The position numbers were made by a program, and so were the translations under genes. Of a stretch of 64,000 nucleotides of DNA, positions 12,018 to 22,573 are shown piece after piece. Within the stretch, counting starts at the first letter, position 1, and the number at the start of each line of letters is the position of its first letter. Below the pieces are notes generated by a model, which was not told the DNA's origin, ran no database searches, and was given only the letters and a program-made list of their open reading frames with translations. The DNA comes from Hemileia vastatrix (Eukaryota > Basidiomycota > Pucciniomycetes > Pucciniales > Zaghouaniaceae): assembly GCA_030280995.1 (NCBI GenBank), contig JASXTE010000019.1:9225501-9289500 (forward strand), written 5' to 3'.

Positions 12018-13260
12018 TTAAATATAAGAGTTATTTATAAAAAATTTATGAAAAAATAAAAAATATTTGATGACTTTACTCATCCCCATACTTTTTTGAT
12101 CCACAGAAAGTTTTTTTATATCTGTTAAATTTACCTTCTTTTTTTTACCTTGTTTATTTGATGAATTAATTTTTGACTGATTTGAAATGAACATCCAAAA
12201 TGCGTGAACTATTGACAAGATTCCAAGCCAGGTGGAGCTTTGGTCATTTTGTGATGATCCTTAGAAGAGTTCCAAATTGTTTTGATCACTCCATTTCCCA
12301 ATCCAAAACCAATCATGAACTGATGGTCTGGAAAATATAAACCATGTCCTTTGATTTTAGCTGGAGATGGTATTGGTTGGCCAGATATTGGATTGATATA
12401 TGAGAAAATTCCAAAAGTAAGATATTTGGTGTCATTCCTATCAATATGAATCTTATTGTGGAATCCTGAATGAGTAATAATAACATTTGAAAATAAAAGA
12501 TATTGGTTGCTAATTTCTTCCCATTCCAGGTCACACAAATTTGGTATTCCAACTTTGGAACAAGTTAATGATTCTTCTCAAATTCTTTATTGCAGAGTTT
12601 TTTGAGGCAAAGAGCAAGAAAAGTACTAAAAGAAGGTAAGGTGTCCCATAAGCTAAAATCATCATATTTTTCAGCTTTAGATAATTCTTTAAGTAAAGAA
12701 TAGATGCCTATGGAAATAAAATGAGTGACATGATTTAAAGAATGAAACAAAAATTATCAGACATCCCACAAAATAGCTTTTAAAAAATCCTGGTCTCCAA
12801 CCAAATCAAATCATAATACCATCCAAAAAACTTGTATCCTTTATTGGTAAGCAAATCAAATCCATTTGATATAGTTTTATTATGAAATCAGATATTTTAT
12901 TAAAGGTTTCATCTTTTTAACCATTAAAAGCATGATTTTCATAAATAAATTGAGGGTTAAAAGAATTACTGATAACTGCTTTGATTTCATCATCTCCTGA
13001 TCCAGTTAAATATTTTAAATCTTCTGGTAACTCATTTGGATAAGAATTTTTTTGAAACCCTTAAGTTTTATAGTGAAAAATATTTGATATATGGCCAAAT
13101 AAACAATCCAAATGAATTTTCTTTTCTAAATTTATTTTATTCTGCTGACCTTTTTTATCCTTATTTTTTTTTGATATTTTGGATAATGATTGAAATGAAG
13201 GATGATAAAGATGATAAAGAGGATAATGATAGATAAGTAAGAGGTGATTCTGAAAAAATA
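12018..13260 (-). pseudogene. Tet-like 2OG-Fe(II) dioxygenase of Harbinger A
   Basis: On the minus strand the blocks run: Ser/Leu-rich start (LSSLSSLSS near 13200), PEDLKYLTGSGDDEIKAVIS, FGWRPGF, a splice acceptor ending CCATAG, GIYSLLKE, LWDTLPSFSTFLALCLKK, then the core VIITHSGFHNKIHIDRND, LTFGIFSYI, GHGLYFPDHQ, IWNSSKDHHKMTKAPPG and THFGCSFQI. HxD in KIHID and the later His before KMTKAP are the presumed iron ligands; family members oxidise methyl groups, in TET/JBP proteins on DNA bases. It has stops (for example TAG at 12209-12211) and is dead. The full-length gypsy element sits in its upstream region. Confidence 0.65.
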
Positions 13261-14896
13261 TACATTTTTTTCTCTAAACCAAAAAAAATTTGTGTCAAAA
13301 ACCCATAAAAAATGGTAAAAAAATAAAACTCAGAAAATTTAGTTTGTTTATTCAACCTTAAGAATTTTATTGATAAAAATTAATGCAAATAATTTTTTTT
13401 GAAAAGAAATCAAACACTAAAACTGTTTTTGAAAAAAAAGAGTAACCAAAAAAAAAAACACATAAGTATAATAATTTTCCAAAAAAATAAATTTTAAAGT
13501 TATTTGGTGTAAGATATACCACTTGAAGTCCTTGAAAAAAAATGTTAAAAAATGATAATCCAAAATTTAAACCAAAAAAAAAATTTGTATTAGAAAAATT
13601 ATTCCCAAAGAAAAATAATAATAATAAACACACCAAATTTATTTTTGATTCAGCTTGAATTTTAAAAAATATTTTTTATAATATTCTGTAAAAAAACAAA
13701 AAAAAATAATGTTAATAAAAATAATAAAAAATATATTTTACATACTCCCATATTACCCCTCCTTGTCTGGCTCATTTACATCTTTTTGGTGTCCTCAACC
13801 CCCCCTTCTTGATCACCTCAAAACCCCCTTACCCCCCTTTTCCCCACATTCTACCCCCTTTAGGCCACCTCACAACACTTCCCACCTCCCCCCCTCTCAC
13901 CTTGTCTAGCTAAAAAATTGCTATGTGATTCATTAGCTAAGAAATGGAGGGTGAAGGCCAGGTAAGAGGGGAGGGGTGAGGGGGAAAAGCATTGTTGTAG
14001 TTGAAAGCTAGGTAGGCCTTTGGAGTGTGTATTCAGGGGTATTTGGTATGTAGGGTATAGTTGGGGCTATGTTGTTGTTTTTGGTATTTGCTAGATCTTA
14101 GATTCTCAGTTGTGTTTTTGGAGGCTTAAGTAAGTGTCACTTATTATGTCTCAGCTTAATGCCCTTTGTTTTTTCTTACTTTTGGTATGTGTTATGTGTG
14201 ATTAGCTTATTTTTTGTGTAGTTACTTTTTTTGTTGTTTTAGATGGTGTTTATGGGTTTTTGGGTGTTTAAGGGCCTAAATGCAGCCTGCCTTCCTCTAA
14301 GAAAATTCTCTGGTTTTGAGTGGCCTGCCCACCTGCATGCGTGGAAGCCTCTAGAGGCATTTTTATGCATGTATAAAGGTGGGAGAGCTGGATTTGGATG
14401 GGAAAAGGCCAGGATGTTCTGTGTATGTGATAGTTAAGCAAGTTGAAGGACATTCTAGTTTATCATCAATCATCTGGTATAACTGGAATCTCTGTGCTTC
14501 ACTATTTTATGTGTTTTTGTGGCATCTTTTGGCTGGGTTGTTAAAAGGTTAGTTCTTACTTGACCTCGACTCTTGTAAATGTTTTCTGTGGTATAGACTT
14601 CCAAGCTATATAAAGTATTATTGCTATCTCTTGAGTGGCTTTGAAACCCAGATACAGTATCATTGCTTTCTCTGGTGTGGAAATTGGTCTGATTTTCAGT
14701 TCTTGATCTGGTAGTCTGTCTGGTGTCCACTTTCTAGGCTGATCAAGAATTTAAGTGTGTTGAAAAGGGGTTTTAGAAAACAAGACTCAATTTAATTTAG
14801 CAGTTAAATCTATCTCTATTTTTATAAAGGGACAGGGGATTTTCTCTCTGGTTTTTCTCTAACTCCTTTGGTCATGGCCTGTAGCTAGCACTATAG
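13261..14896. other. Dioxygenase upstream region plus unassigned sequence
   Basis: The part up to about 13910 has A/T runs and a C-rich patch (13795-13900) like the region upstream of the Harbinger B dioxygenase. From 13910 to 14896 the sequence is less AT-rich and matches nothing else in the window. ORFs of 64 and 86 codons there (14243-14437 plus, 14470-14730 minus) have no recognisable domain. It could be a further insertion. The gypsy target duplication GATTG ends it. Confidence 0.4.
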
Positions 14897-14901
14897 GATT
14901 G

Positions 14902-16078
14902 TGTCAGCCTAAATATCCTTAGGACTGAGTATTTCTTATGCTTAAAATAAGATAACCTTAACTAGATTAAGCTTATATCTTAAAAATAAGGTTAAAATAA
15001 TAATATATATTATTTTATTATATATATATATTATTATTATTCTATTATATAATTTATAATAGTTTAAATAGCTTATCCATGGCCTAATAATACTTATTAA
15101 GGTGTTAATGGAGTCATAATATACTTATCTTAAGTGATATGAAGTAATTATTGACATACATAAGCTTATATGTATACATAAATCTCATATTCAGTGAAAT
15201 ATGCAGTATATTATGTATATTTAGGTATATAAGTGGGTTTTAGCCCCTTAATAGCCTATAACCTTTGTTTTTCTGCTTATTTTAGGTCATATGGACGAAA
15301 TCAGTGGACTCACAACGCCTACAGAAGCATAGACACCTATATCAGGCGCATACACCCAGTTTGGACAACTAAAATTACTTCCTTGGATGGTTATTCACGG
15401 ATTTATGGGTTGGAAATATGTTTTTGGGTTAATGTGGATGCTTGGGGATGTTATTGGGGGCTTGGACATTTTATTTGTTTCCTTTATATGCTTTTAGTTT
15501 CATTAAATCTCTTTTTGATCATTTATTTTACCTGTTTCTTTATGGTATCCGCTTTTATCTGGGTTTTCTATTTATGGTATGACTCTGTGTTATTATTAAT
15601 AGTGATGGAGGGTCCTTACTGGAGGTCTGGGTGTTGAAACTGCTTGAAGTGGACGCCATGGGGAGGTGATGGGCCCTCACAGTGCTGTAATTGCCGGGGA
15701 TAGCAGTGACATCATCTGGATTGAAGGTCTGTGCACTCCAGTGGATTTGGGTATAAGTAAGGAGGGATTTTGACGGTTTATTATCATCATTCAATTACTA
15801 CACTTCAAACAAACATTACACTACAATTATTAACATTCAGAAATATATTATAAAGCCCTTATAAATTGATATTATCTTTATAAAAGCTATAACTATATTT
15901 TATTCTTCTATTTTCCACCACTAGCACGCATTTAAATCCAAGTATTGTGAGTTTAATTTGAGTATAACTATTCTATTAGTCTTCCCCTGAGGTTTAATCA
16001 CTAAATCATTTATTAATAAGTAGTAGGACCATAAAATAACACTATTATATCATACTTATATACTAGACTATACTGACA
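14902..16078 (+). repeat. Gypsy A 5' LTR
   Basis: It begins TGTCAGCCTAAATATCC and ends TATACTGACA, so the ends form a short TGTCAG...CTGACA inverted repeat as LTRs do. It contains a TA-rich stretch (15000-15060) and a block (15230-15780) that is well conserved in the older solo LTR at 7211-8366. Confidence 0.95.
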
Positions 16079-16589
16079 ATTGGGGGTCTTTCCTTATATT
16101 TTACTTATTATTTAGTATAAGCCTTGGGACGTGATTTTTACCTTAGTACAACTCAAAATTAACCAAATATTTGGGTCTGCGGAATATTAGTGGGTCATCA
16201 TAGCTCATTGATTGCGGAAAAGAACCCTTATAATAATTGTACTAATTTTTTATCATAAAAATTAGATATTTACAGTAGTAACTGTACCCAATATAAACCC
16301 AATTTCACTTGGTATTTGGACACCAATATAACACCCAATTAAATTGGTATTTGGATAAAGCTTGGTAAGCTAATTATTCACCCTTATAGAGGTCTAGTTA
16401 AACTTATTATTATATTTTTAACAGATTTTTTCGAATTTTTCTTATATTTTATTTAAATAAATAAAGATATAAATTCAGGGTAAGCTCCATTGCTTTTTTA
16501 TTAGTAATATAATTACTAATATCTTTTGTCTACTAATTCCAAAGAGTTTTTTCCTTTTGTAGACGTAAAATATTGTTATTCTGAACAAT
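16079..16589 (+). other. Gypsy A untranslated leader
   Basis: This 511-bp stretch between LTR and gag start should hold the primer-binding site directly after 16078, but I cannot match the sequence ATTGGGGGTCTTTCC to a tRNA by eye. Two near-repeats of AATTxxxTTGGTATTTGGA occur at about 16300-16360. A possible leader intron runs from GTAAGC (about 16366) to TTTTTAACAG (about 16425). Confidence 0.45.
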
Positions 16590-19500
16590 ATGAGTGCTCC
16601 TCAGGATAGTGTAAGTGAACAGCCTGCTTATAATACCAGGTCTAAAGCTAATAAAAACTTTCCAGGACATCACCATGGAGGGACAACAGTACCCCCAGCC
16701 AGAAAGCATGAGTATAGAGGAAAAGGACGCCCTCTTAAAAAAGATAACTATCAAAAAGACGTCTCCTCCTCTTCAGGATCAACTGTCCCACCTGGCCAAA
16801 CAGGTTCTGAAGCTAGAGGAATCAAAATCTCTCATTTTCAAAGAAGTAGAGCAGTTGCAAAACAATTGCAAGGTAGGATTTCAGCAGATGAATCAGGCAA
16901 TGGCAGAATTAAAGGGAGGCCAGCCCAGTCAATCAAATCAGCAACCCCCTACCCAAGGAGGGTCCACTCACTCCCAGGAGAAAATCCTGGTAGAAAAATG
17001 GAAATGGGACTGGTTTCACCAACAGTGGACAAGCCACAGTTGCAACAGGGATTCACCCCCTCATCTGACTTCCTCAGCTCACCCTTACAAGGGAAAAAAG
17101 CGCCAAAAATCAGGACTGGCAACCATCCCTTGGTAAGTAACTTACCCTCTCAGATTAGACATAATACTGATAATTACAATATAGGTAATTCTATTGATGT
17201 TAAATCTGTACAAAAAATAGAGGAGGATTTAAGAAATTTAGGTTTTAGAGTAGATACACCTGACTTGTCTTTTGTCCATAATAACAGTACTATATACAAT
17301 GATAATACAGTTAATCCTCAGTTGCAACCACCTACTAGTGAGATGAGAAGTTCACAGGAGAGTGAGAGAATTGAAAAGGAGGACATGGAATATTTTAACA
17401 ATAATCCAACTGTCCATAGAATTGTTTCAGCATTGTGGAATAGAATGACTGATTGTGAGGAACAGACAGTTAAGCTCACTAGTGATACAATTTCATCCTT
17501 AACATTGAACATTTCTCAATTAGCAACACGTAATAAAGAATTAGAGAAAGAACATTTGTCTCTAACTCTTAAATATGATTCATTGAGTAATAAATATAAT
17601 GACCTTTCAAACAAATTTTGTGAGTTAGAAAAATTATATGAAACACACTTATTAAAGACTGAATCAAGAACAAAGTTATCTTTTGCACAGACAAATCAAA
17701 GTGTCTCTGAGTTGCTACAAAGATTAACTAAAGTTGAGATTGAAACTGCCAATCTACTAATGAACCAGGATAATCATAAGTATAATCAATATAATAATAA
17801 TCCTTTCATTGGCAAAAGTGAATCTCATTCCTTCCCTATACCACCACATTTGAAACCATCTGGTGGTAGTGTCAAATCTGAAAATGTAAGTCACAAATCC
17901 GTGCAGGAAGAAATACAAGACCATTTATCAAAAGTAAATGAGTTGTTGAATTTACCTAAGATTAGTGAGATAAAATCCAATCAGAAGAACTGGCCTAAGA
18001 TAGATCAGTACCCAACTTATGATGGGGAAGCCAGCTCTGATTGGCAACATTTTATTCAAAGAATTGACAACTTGAAATTCTCATATAAGTTACCAGATGA
18101 AGAGATAACATCAAAATTAATTTCTTTATTTAAGGATGTTGCTTTATTATGGTTTGAAGCTGTCTTAAGTGAGGGTAGAGACTACTCTTGGGCTGAATGG
18201 AAACAACTTATTGAAAAACAATTTGGAGGTTCTAAATTCAGGCTTACTCAGCAGAGACTGTATGAGAAGACTAGGTATAATCCGTTGAATGGTGACAAAC
18301 CTATGGTATTTTTAATGAATTTAAACAAAATATTAAAAGCCATTGAGCCTCATATGGATTTTAACTTATGGAAAGATAAGATAATATACAAATTACCTAT
18401 ATCTGTCAGAGACATTGTTGTAGCTAGAACATTAAATGTTACTGAATATTCTGACTTTATTAATATTTGCAATGAAATATTATTAAACCATAAGTATGAA
18501 TCAAGGTATTCCACTTATAAACAAAATGTTGAACCTGTAAAAACTCAGAATTCAAAAACACTTCAGGAGAAGCAGAAAAAACCTACTGCACCTGTAGTAC
18601 CTAAAAAGTATGAAACAAATACTTGTTATAAGTGTAACAAACCTTGGGTAAAAGGTCACAAATGTGAGAAAAACATAAATATTGTTGAAAATCAACGTGA
18701 ATCTGAAACTGAAACTGAAAAAAGTAAAGAATCAAGTGATTATGACAGCAATATCTCATATAGTGATGAAAATGAAGTCTGTATGTTGGAAGATGATTTG
18801 TCCATCTTTGAAAATCCAATATTAAATATGGACTCAAATGAATCTTTAATGAATTTTGAGGATGCTGAAATCATTAAGGATATACAAGCTGATAACTTTA
18901 GAATGACACCTATCACGGTTCCAGCTATCATTTCTGGTGAAAATGTTAATATAGTATTAGACACAGGAGCTGCTGGTTCAGTTGTTTCCACTAATACATT
19001 ACAGAAAATTGATAGTGAATATAAGTTTAAGCTTGAACCACTTCAGAATAAAAATTGGAGAGGTTTTGGATCAGTACTACACCCCATTGGTAAATACAAA
19101 GCTGCTGTTTTCTTTAAACACCAACATGGTTATGTAAGGGTAACTTGTGACTTTGTAGTAATGGATAATACAAATTGTAGTAACTGTTTTATCATTGGAA
19201 ATGATATTCTGACTAAATTTGGTGTAAAATTAGACCCTGCTAATAATAATTTTACAATTGGCATGAATGGTAAAAGGAAATTTAAAATAAATTCTTTTAA
19301 CACAGTCTTACACATTGAGTCAGTAACAAATTCCCCGTCTAAAGGAAGAGAATCCAATGAGTTGGAACTTCTGGAAACAGAAATTTCAAAAGCATCATTT
19401 GGCACTCAGATAAGTGAAACTGAGAAAGATAATATTTTGGAATTAATTAAAGCTTTTCCAATGGCTTTTGCACATGGTACAAATGAACTTGGCCTTGTAA

Positions 19501-22457
19501 AAGATCATGAAATGAAAATTAGTTTAACCTGTGACATGGATAATATTCCTGCTAGTCTTAAAAAGAAACCATATCCTGCTTCACCAATGAAGAGGAAAGA
19601 CATAGAGGATAATATTAAGATGTTATTAAAGATGAACATTCTTGAGAAGGTTGAAACTACACCAAAATATTGTGTAATATCACCAGTGCTGATTTCTTAT
19701 GAACAAGATAAAGCAAGACTGTGCGGTGATTATAGAGCATTAAATACATTTACAGTAGATGATATTTATCCCTTGCCAAGGATTGCCTCTATACATGCTA
19801 CCCTTAAAGGTGCTAAATATATAAGTTGCCTAGATGGAAATAAAGGGTACCATCAAATTCCTGTTGAGAAGAATTCACAGAACTTTTTGTTGATAACAAC
19901 ACACATGGGAATTTATAAGTATGTCAGAATGCCATTTGGACCAAAGAATGCTCCTTCAGTATTTCAGAAGTTAATGGATATAACATTCCATAATGAAATG
20001 ATTGAGGGATGGTTAATGGTATACATTGATGACATCATAGTGTTCTCTAAAACTTTTGATGAACACTTAATCCATTTAAGGAAAGTATTTCAGAAAATGG
20101 ATGAAATAAAAATGACCCTTGCATTGAAAAAATGTAAATTTGGGTTTGAATCTTTAAAAGTGCTTGGTCATATTGTATCTGGCTTACAAATATGTGTAGA
20201 CCAAAATAAAGTGGCTGCAATAAAGAATATTGGCATTCCCCAAAATGTGAAAGATGTACAATCTTTTCTTGGAATGTGTGGTTATTATAGACAATATATA
20301 AAAAACTACCAATCAATTGCTGCACCACTGACCACACTGATAAAGAAATCAGAAGCTTTCATTTGGAATAATGAAAGACAAAAAGCTTTTAATAAGTTGA
20401 AAGAATGTTTAATGACAGCTCCTATCTTGGGATTACCAGATTTCCAATTACCTTTTGTATTATATACAGATGCAAGTTTTATTGGACTGGGTGCTGCTTT
20501 GCATCAAAAACAACTTATTGAAGGTAAAATGTCAGAAGTAGTAATCTGCTATATTTCACGTACTCTGAGAAGTGGTGAATTAAAATATGGTGCTACTCAA
20601 CTTGAATGTTTGGCAGTAGTATGGGCTCTTGAAAAGCTACATTATTACCTTGAAGACCAAAAATTTGAGTTAATAACTGACTGTAGTGCAGTTAAGTCAC
20701 TCTTAAACATGAAAACTCCTAATAGACACATGTTTAGATGGCAATTAGCTATACAAGAATACAGAGGACGGATGACTATTACACATAGAGCAGGAACCTT
20801 GCACTCTAATGTAGATCTGTTATCTAGAGTACCTCTGCCTAATAATGATGATAATCCTGCTTATGTTCCTGAATCAGAGATTATTAACATTTATGGCATT
20901 TATATTGTAGATCTTGAGGATGAATTTATGCAATCAATTCTTGATAATTATAATTCAGATCCTGACTTAAGTAAATTAACTACAATATTAAATGATCCAT
21001 CTAATGCTTCAATGAATGTTTTAATAAAAACATTACCAGATAAGTATAAAGAGGCATTAGAGAAAGGAAAATTTTCCATTGAGGATGGTTTTATATATTA
21101 CAGAAAAAAATTAAGTAATGTAATTGTAATTCCCCCTTCAATGAAAGAGTTAATGTTAAGTATATGTCATGATGATATATTAGCAGGTCATTTTGACTAC
21201 CATAAAACATTAACCAGAGTAAAAAACACAGCTTGGTGGATTAACATGTCTGAGGATGTTCAGAAATATGTTGAAACATGTGATTCTTGTCAAAAATCTA
21301 AAAGATTAACAGGAAAAAGAGCTGGTTTATTACAACAAATTGAGCAACCAAAAGCTCCATGGGAAATCATTAACATGGACTTTGTAACAGGTTTGCCAAT
21401 AGCAGGACATAAGAGTTATAACTCCTGCTGGGTAATTGTAGATAGATTTACAAAGATGTGTAAATTTATTCCTACCCACAAAGAGGTTTCTGCAAAGGAC
21501 TTAGCTTTTTTATGGTGGACACAAATGTTAAATACAGCAGGTTTCCCCAAAGCAATAGTTTCTGACAGAGATCCTAAATTTACTTCTGAGTTCTGGACGT
21601 CACTTATGGATGTTTCAGGGTGTCAATTAAAACTTTCTACAGCACACCATCCACAAACTGATGGGCTAGCAGAAAGAATGATACAAACCTTAGAAGATAT
21701 GATAAGAAGATACTGTGCTTTTGGTCTTAATTTTAAAGACAATGACAAATTCACGCATGATTGGGTAACCCTTATCCCAGGGTTAGAATTTGCATACAAT
21801 AGTACAGTACATTCTGTCACTGGCAAAAAGCCATTTGAGTTATGGTTGGGTTATGTACCTAATACCCCTGCTAAAACTCTTAATAAGTTACCTAGATTGG
21901 ATATTCATCCAGGTACTAAATCTTTTCTTCAGATGCAGGAACTTTGCAGAAAACATGCTCAAGAATGTATAAATATGGCTTTTGAGTATGAAAAGAAAAG
22001 ATGGGATAAAGCCCATAAAGAACAAATGTTCAAAGAGGGTGATGAAGTCCTTATTTCAACGCTACATTTCAATTTAAATGGTAATGTTAAATTGAAGGAT
22101 CCATTCATTGGACCATTTGTAGTTAAAAAGATGGTTGGTAATAATGCTGTTGAGGTTATTCTATATGCACCTTATGATAGAAAACATCCAGTATTTCCTA
22201 TTTCTCTTATAAAACCATACCATTCTAATGATACTGCTCTCTTTCCAAGAAGATCAGGAAGGCATAAACAGCAACCTGAAGAAATAGTGGAAAAAGCAGA
22301 AATTGAAAAGATACTTAAAAAGAGACACCTTACAAAAGAAAAGGGAGTTGAGTATCTACTAAGATTTAAAAATAAATCAAGTGAATATGACCAGTGGATT
22401 CCAGAAAATGAAATCTCTGATCTTAAAAATCTCTTGAAAAAATTTAAATCTAAATAA
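16590..22457 (+). CDS. Gypsy A gag-pol polyprotein, 1955 aa
   Basis: One uninterrupted frame encodes all proteins needed for retrotransposition. In order: coiled coil (about 290-390), gag capsid domain (480-660), zinc knuckle CYKCNKPWVKGHKC (679-692), aspartic protease LDTGAAGS (active Asp 791), reverse transcriptase with YIDD at 1145-1148, RNase H (LYTDAS), integrase with an HHCC finger (about 1525-1566) and the triad D1597, D1659, E1695 (D61D35E), and a C-terminal chromodomain from about 1902 ending in YDQWIPENEI. The chromodomain probably guides insertion to chromatin marks. Gag and pol share one frame with no stop or shift. The first 180 residues overlap a second frame that may be the conserved one. 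Confidence 0.95.
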   Translation: MSAPQDSVSEQPAYNTRSKANKNFPGHHHGGTTVPPARKHEYRGKGRPLKKDNYQKDVSSSSGSTVPPGQTGSEARGIKISHFQRSRAVAKQLQGRISADESGNGRIKGRPAQSIKSATPYPRRVHSLPGENPGRKMEMGLVSPTVDKPQLQQGFTPSSDFLSSPLQGKKAPKIRTGNHPLVSNLPSQIRHNTDNYNIGNSIDVKSVQKIEEDLRNLGFRVDTPDLSFVHNNSTIYNDNTVNPQLQPPTSEMRSSQESERIEKEDMEYFNNNPTVHRIVSALWNRMTDCEEQTVKLTSDTISSLTLNISQLATRNKELEKEHLSLTLKYDSLSNKYNDLSNKFCELEKLYETHLLKTESRTKLSFAQTNQSVSELLQRLTKVEIETANLLMNQDNHKYNQYNNNPFIGKSESHSFPIPPHLKPSGGSVKSENVSHKSVQEEIQDHLSKVNELLNLPKISEIKSNQKNWPKIDQYPTYDGEASSDWQHFIQRIDNLKFSYKLPDEEITSKLISLFKDVALLWFEAVLSEGRDYSWAEWKQLIEKQFGGSKFRLTQQRLYEKTRYNPLNGDKPMVFLMNLNKILKAIEPHMDFNLWKDKIIYKLPISVRDIVVARTLNVTEYSDFINICNEILLNHKYESRYSTYKQNVEPVKTQNSKTLQEKQKKPTAPVVPKKYETNTCYKCNKPWVKGHKCEKNINIVENQRESETETEKSKESSDYDSNISYSDENEVCMLEDDLSIFENPILNMDSNESLMNFEDAEIIKDIQADNFRMTPITVPAIISGENVNIVLDTGAAGSVVSTNTLQKIDSEYKFKLEPLQNKNWRGFGSVLHPIGKYKAAVFFKHQHGYVRVTCDFVVMDNTNCSNCFIIGNDILTKFGVKLDPANNNFTIGMNGKRKFKINSFNTVLHIESVTNSPSKGRESNELELLETEISKASFGTQISETEKDNILELIKAFPMAFAHGTNELGLVKDHEMKISLTCDMDNIPASLKKKPYPASPMKRKDIEDNIKMLLKMNILEKVETTPKYCVISPVLISYEQDKARLCGDYRALNTFTVDDIYPLPRIASIHATLKGAKYISCLDGNKGYHQIPVEKNSQNFLLITTHMGIYKYVRMPFGPKNAPSVFQKLMDITFHNEMIEGWLMVYIDDIIVFSKTFDEHLIHLRKVFQKMDEIKMTLALKKCKFGFESLKVLGHIVSGLQICVDQNKVAAIKNIGIPQNVKDVQSFLGMCGYYRQYIKNYQSIAAPLTTLIKKSEAFIWNNERQKAFNKLKECLMTAPILGLPDFQLPFVLYTDASFIGLGAALHQKQLIEGKMSEVVICYISRTLRSGELKYGATQLECLAVVWALEKLHYYLEDQKFELITDCSAVKSLLNMKTPNRHMFRWQLAIQEYRGRMTITHRAGTLHSNVDLLSRVPLPNNDDNPAYVPESEIINIYGIYIVDLEDEFMQSILDNYNSDPDLSKLTTILNDPSNASMNVLIKTLPDKYKEALEKGKFSIEDGFIYYRKKLSNVIVIPPSMKELMLSICHDDILAGHFDYHKTLTRVKNTAWWINMSEDVQKYVETCDSCQKSKRLTGKRAGLLQQIEQPKAPWEIINMDFVTGLPIAGHKSYNSCWVIVDRFTKMCKFIPTHKEVSAKDLAFLWWTQMLNTAGFPKAIVSDRDPKFTSEFWTSLMDVSGCQLKLSTAHHPQTDGLAERMIQTLEDMIRRYCAFGLNFKDNDKFTHDWVTLIPGLEFAYNSTVHSVTGKKPFELWLGYVPNTPAKTLNKLPRLDIHPGTKSFLQMQELCRKHAQECINMAFEYEKKRWDKAHKEQMFKEGDEVLISTLHFNLNGNVKLKDPFIGPFVVKKMVGNNAVEVILYAPYDRKHPVFPISLIKPYHSNDTALFPRRSGRHKQQPEEIVEKAEIEKILKKRHLTKEKGVEYLLRFKNKSSEYDQWIPENEISDLKNLLKKFKSK
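16654..17136 (+). CDS. Overlapping frame at the gag N-terminus
   Basis: A second frame starts MEGQQYPQPESMSIEEKD and continues LLKKITIKKTSPPLQDQL with heptad-like leucines, ending at a TAA within TTGGTAAGTAAC. The old minus-strand copy keeps the same frame near 8760-8600 (ITKEEKERLINKISIKKSKK), so protein-level conservation appears to be in this frame rather than in the long ORF. It overlaps residues 22-182 of the polyprotein. It may be the authentic gag start joined by a frameshift or by splicing at the GTAAGT at 17133, or a separate protein. The frame also has an upstream ATG at 16615. Confidence 0.4.
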   Translation, partial: KTFQDITMEGQQYPQPESMSIEEKDALLKKITIKKTSPPLQDQLSHLAKQVLKLEESKSLIFKEVEQLQNNCKVGFQQMNQAMAELKGGQPSQSNQQPPTQGGSTHSQEKILVEKWKWDWFHQQWTSHSCNRDSPPHLTSSAHPYKGKKRQKSGLATIPW

Positions 22458-22557
22458 TACTGTTCATTCAGTATATGTATTATAAAAATTATTTTTTATT
22501 TTATTATTTCATTCCTTAAGATTAATTAAAATGTCTTAACATTTTTTTTATTGTTTT

Positions 22558-22573
22558 TTTTGGGGTGAGGGAG
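22558..22573 (+). promoter_or_regulatory. Gypsy A polypurine tract
   Basis: TTTTGGGGTGAGGGAG ends directly at the 3' LTR start TGTCAGCC, the position where plus-strand DNA synthesis is primed in LTR elements. Confidence 0.8.

Noticed and set aside
14243..14730. Short ORFs of 64 and 86 codons on opposite strands
   Set aside because: There is no domain, codon pattern or second copy to support them; ORFs of this length occur by chance.
15233..15637. A 134-codon membrane-like protein gene in the gypsy A LTR
   Set aside because: The frame begins without a convincing start context and lies across LTR regulatory sequence. I kept the conservation as a finding but not as a gene.
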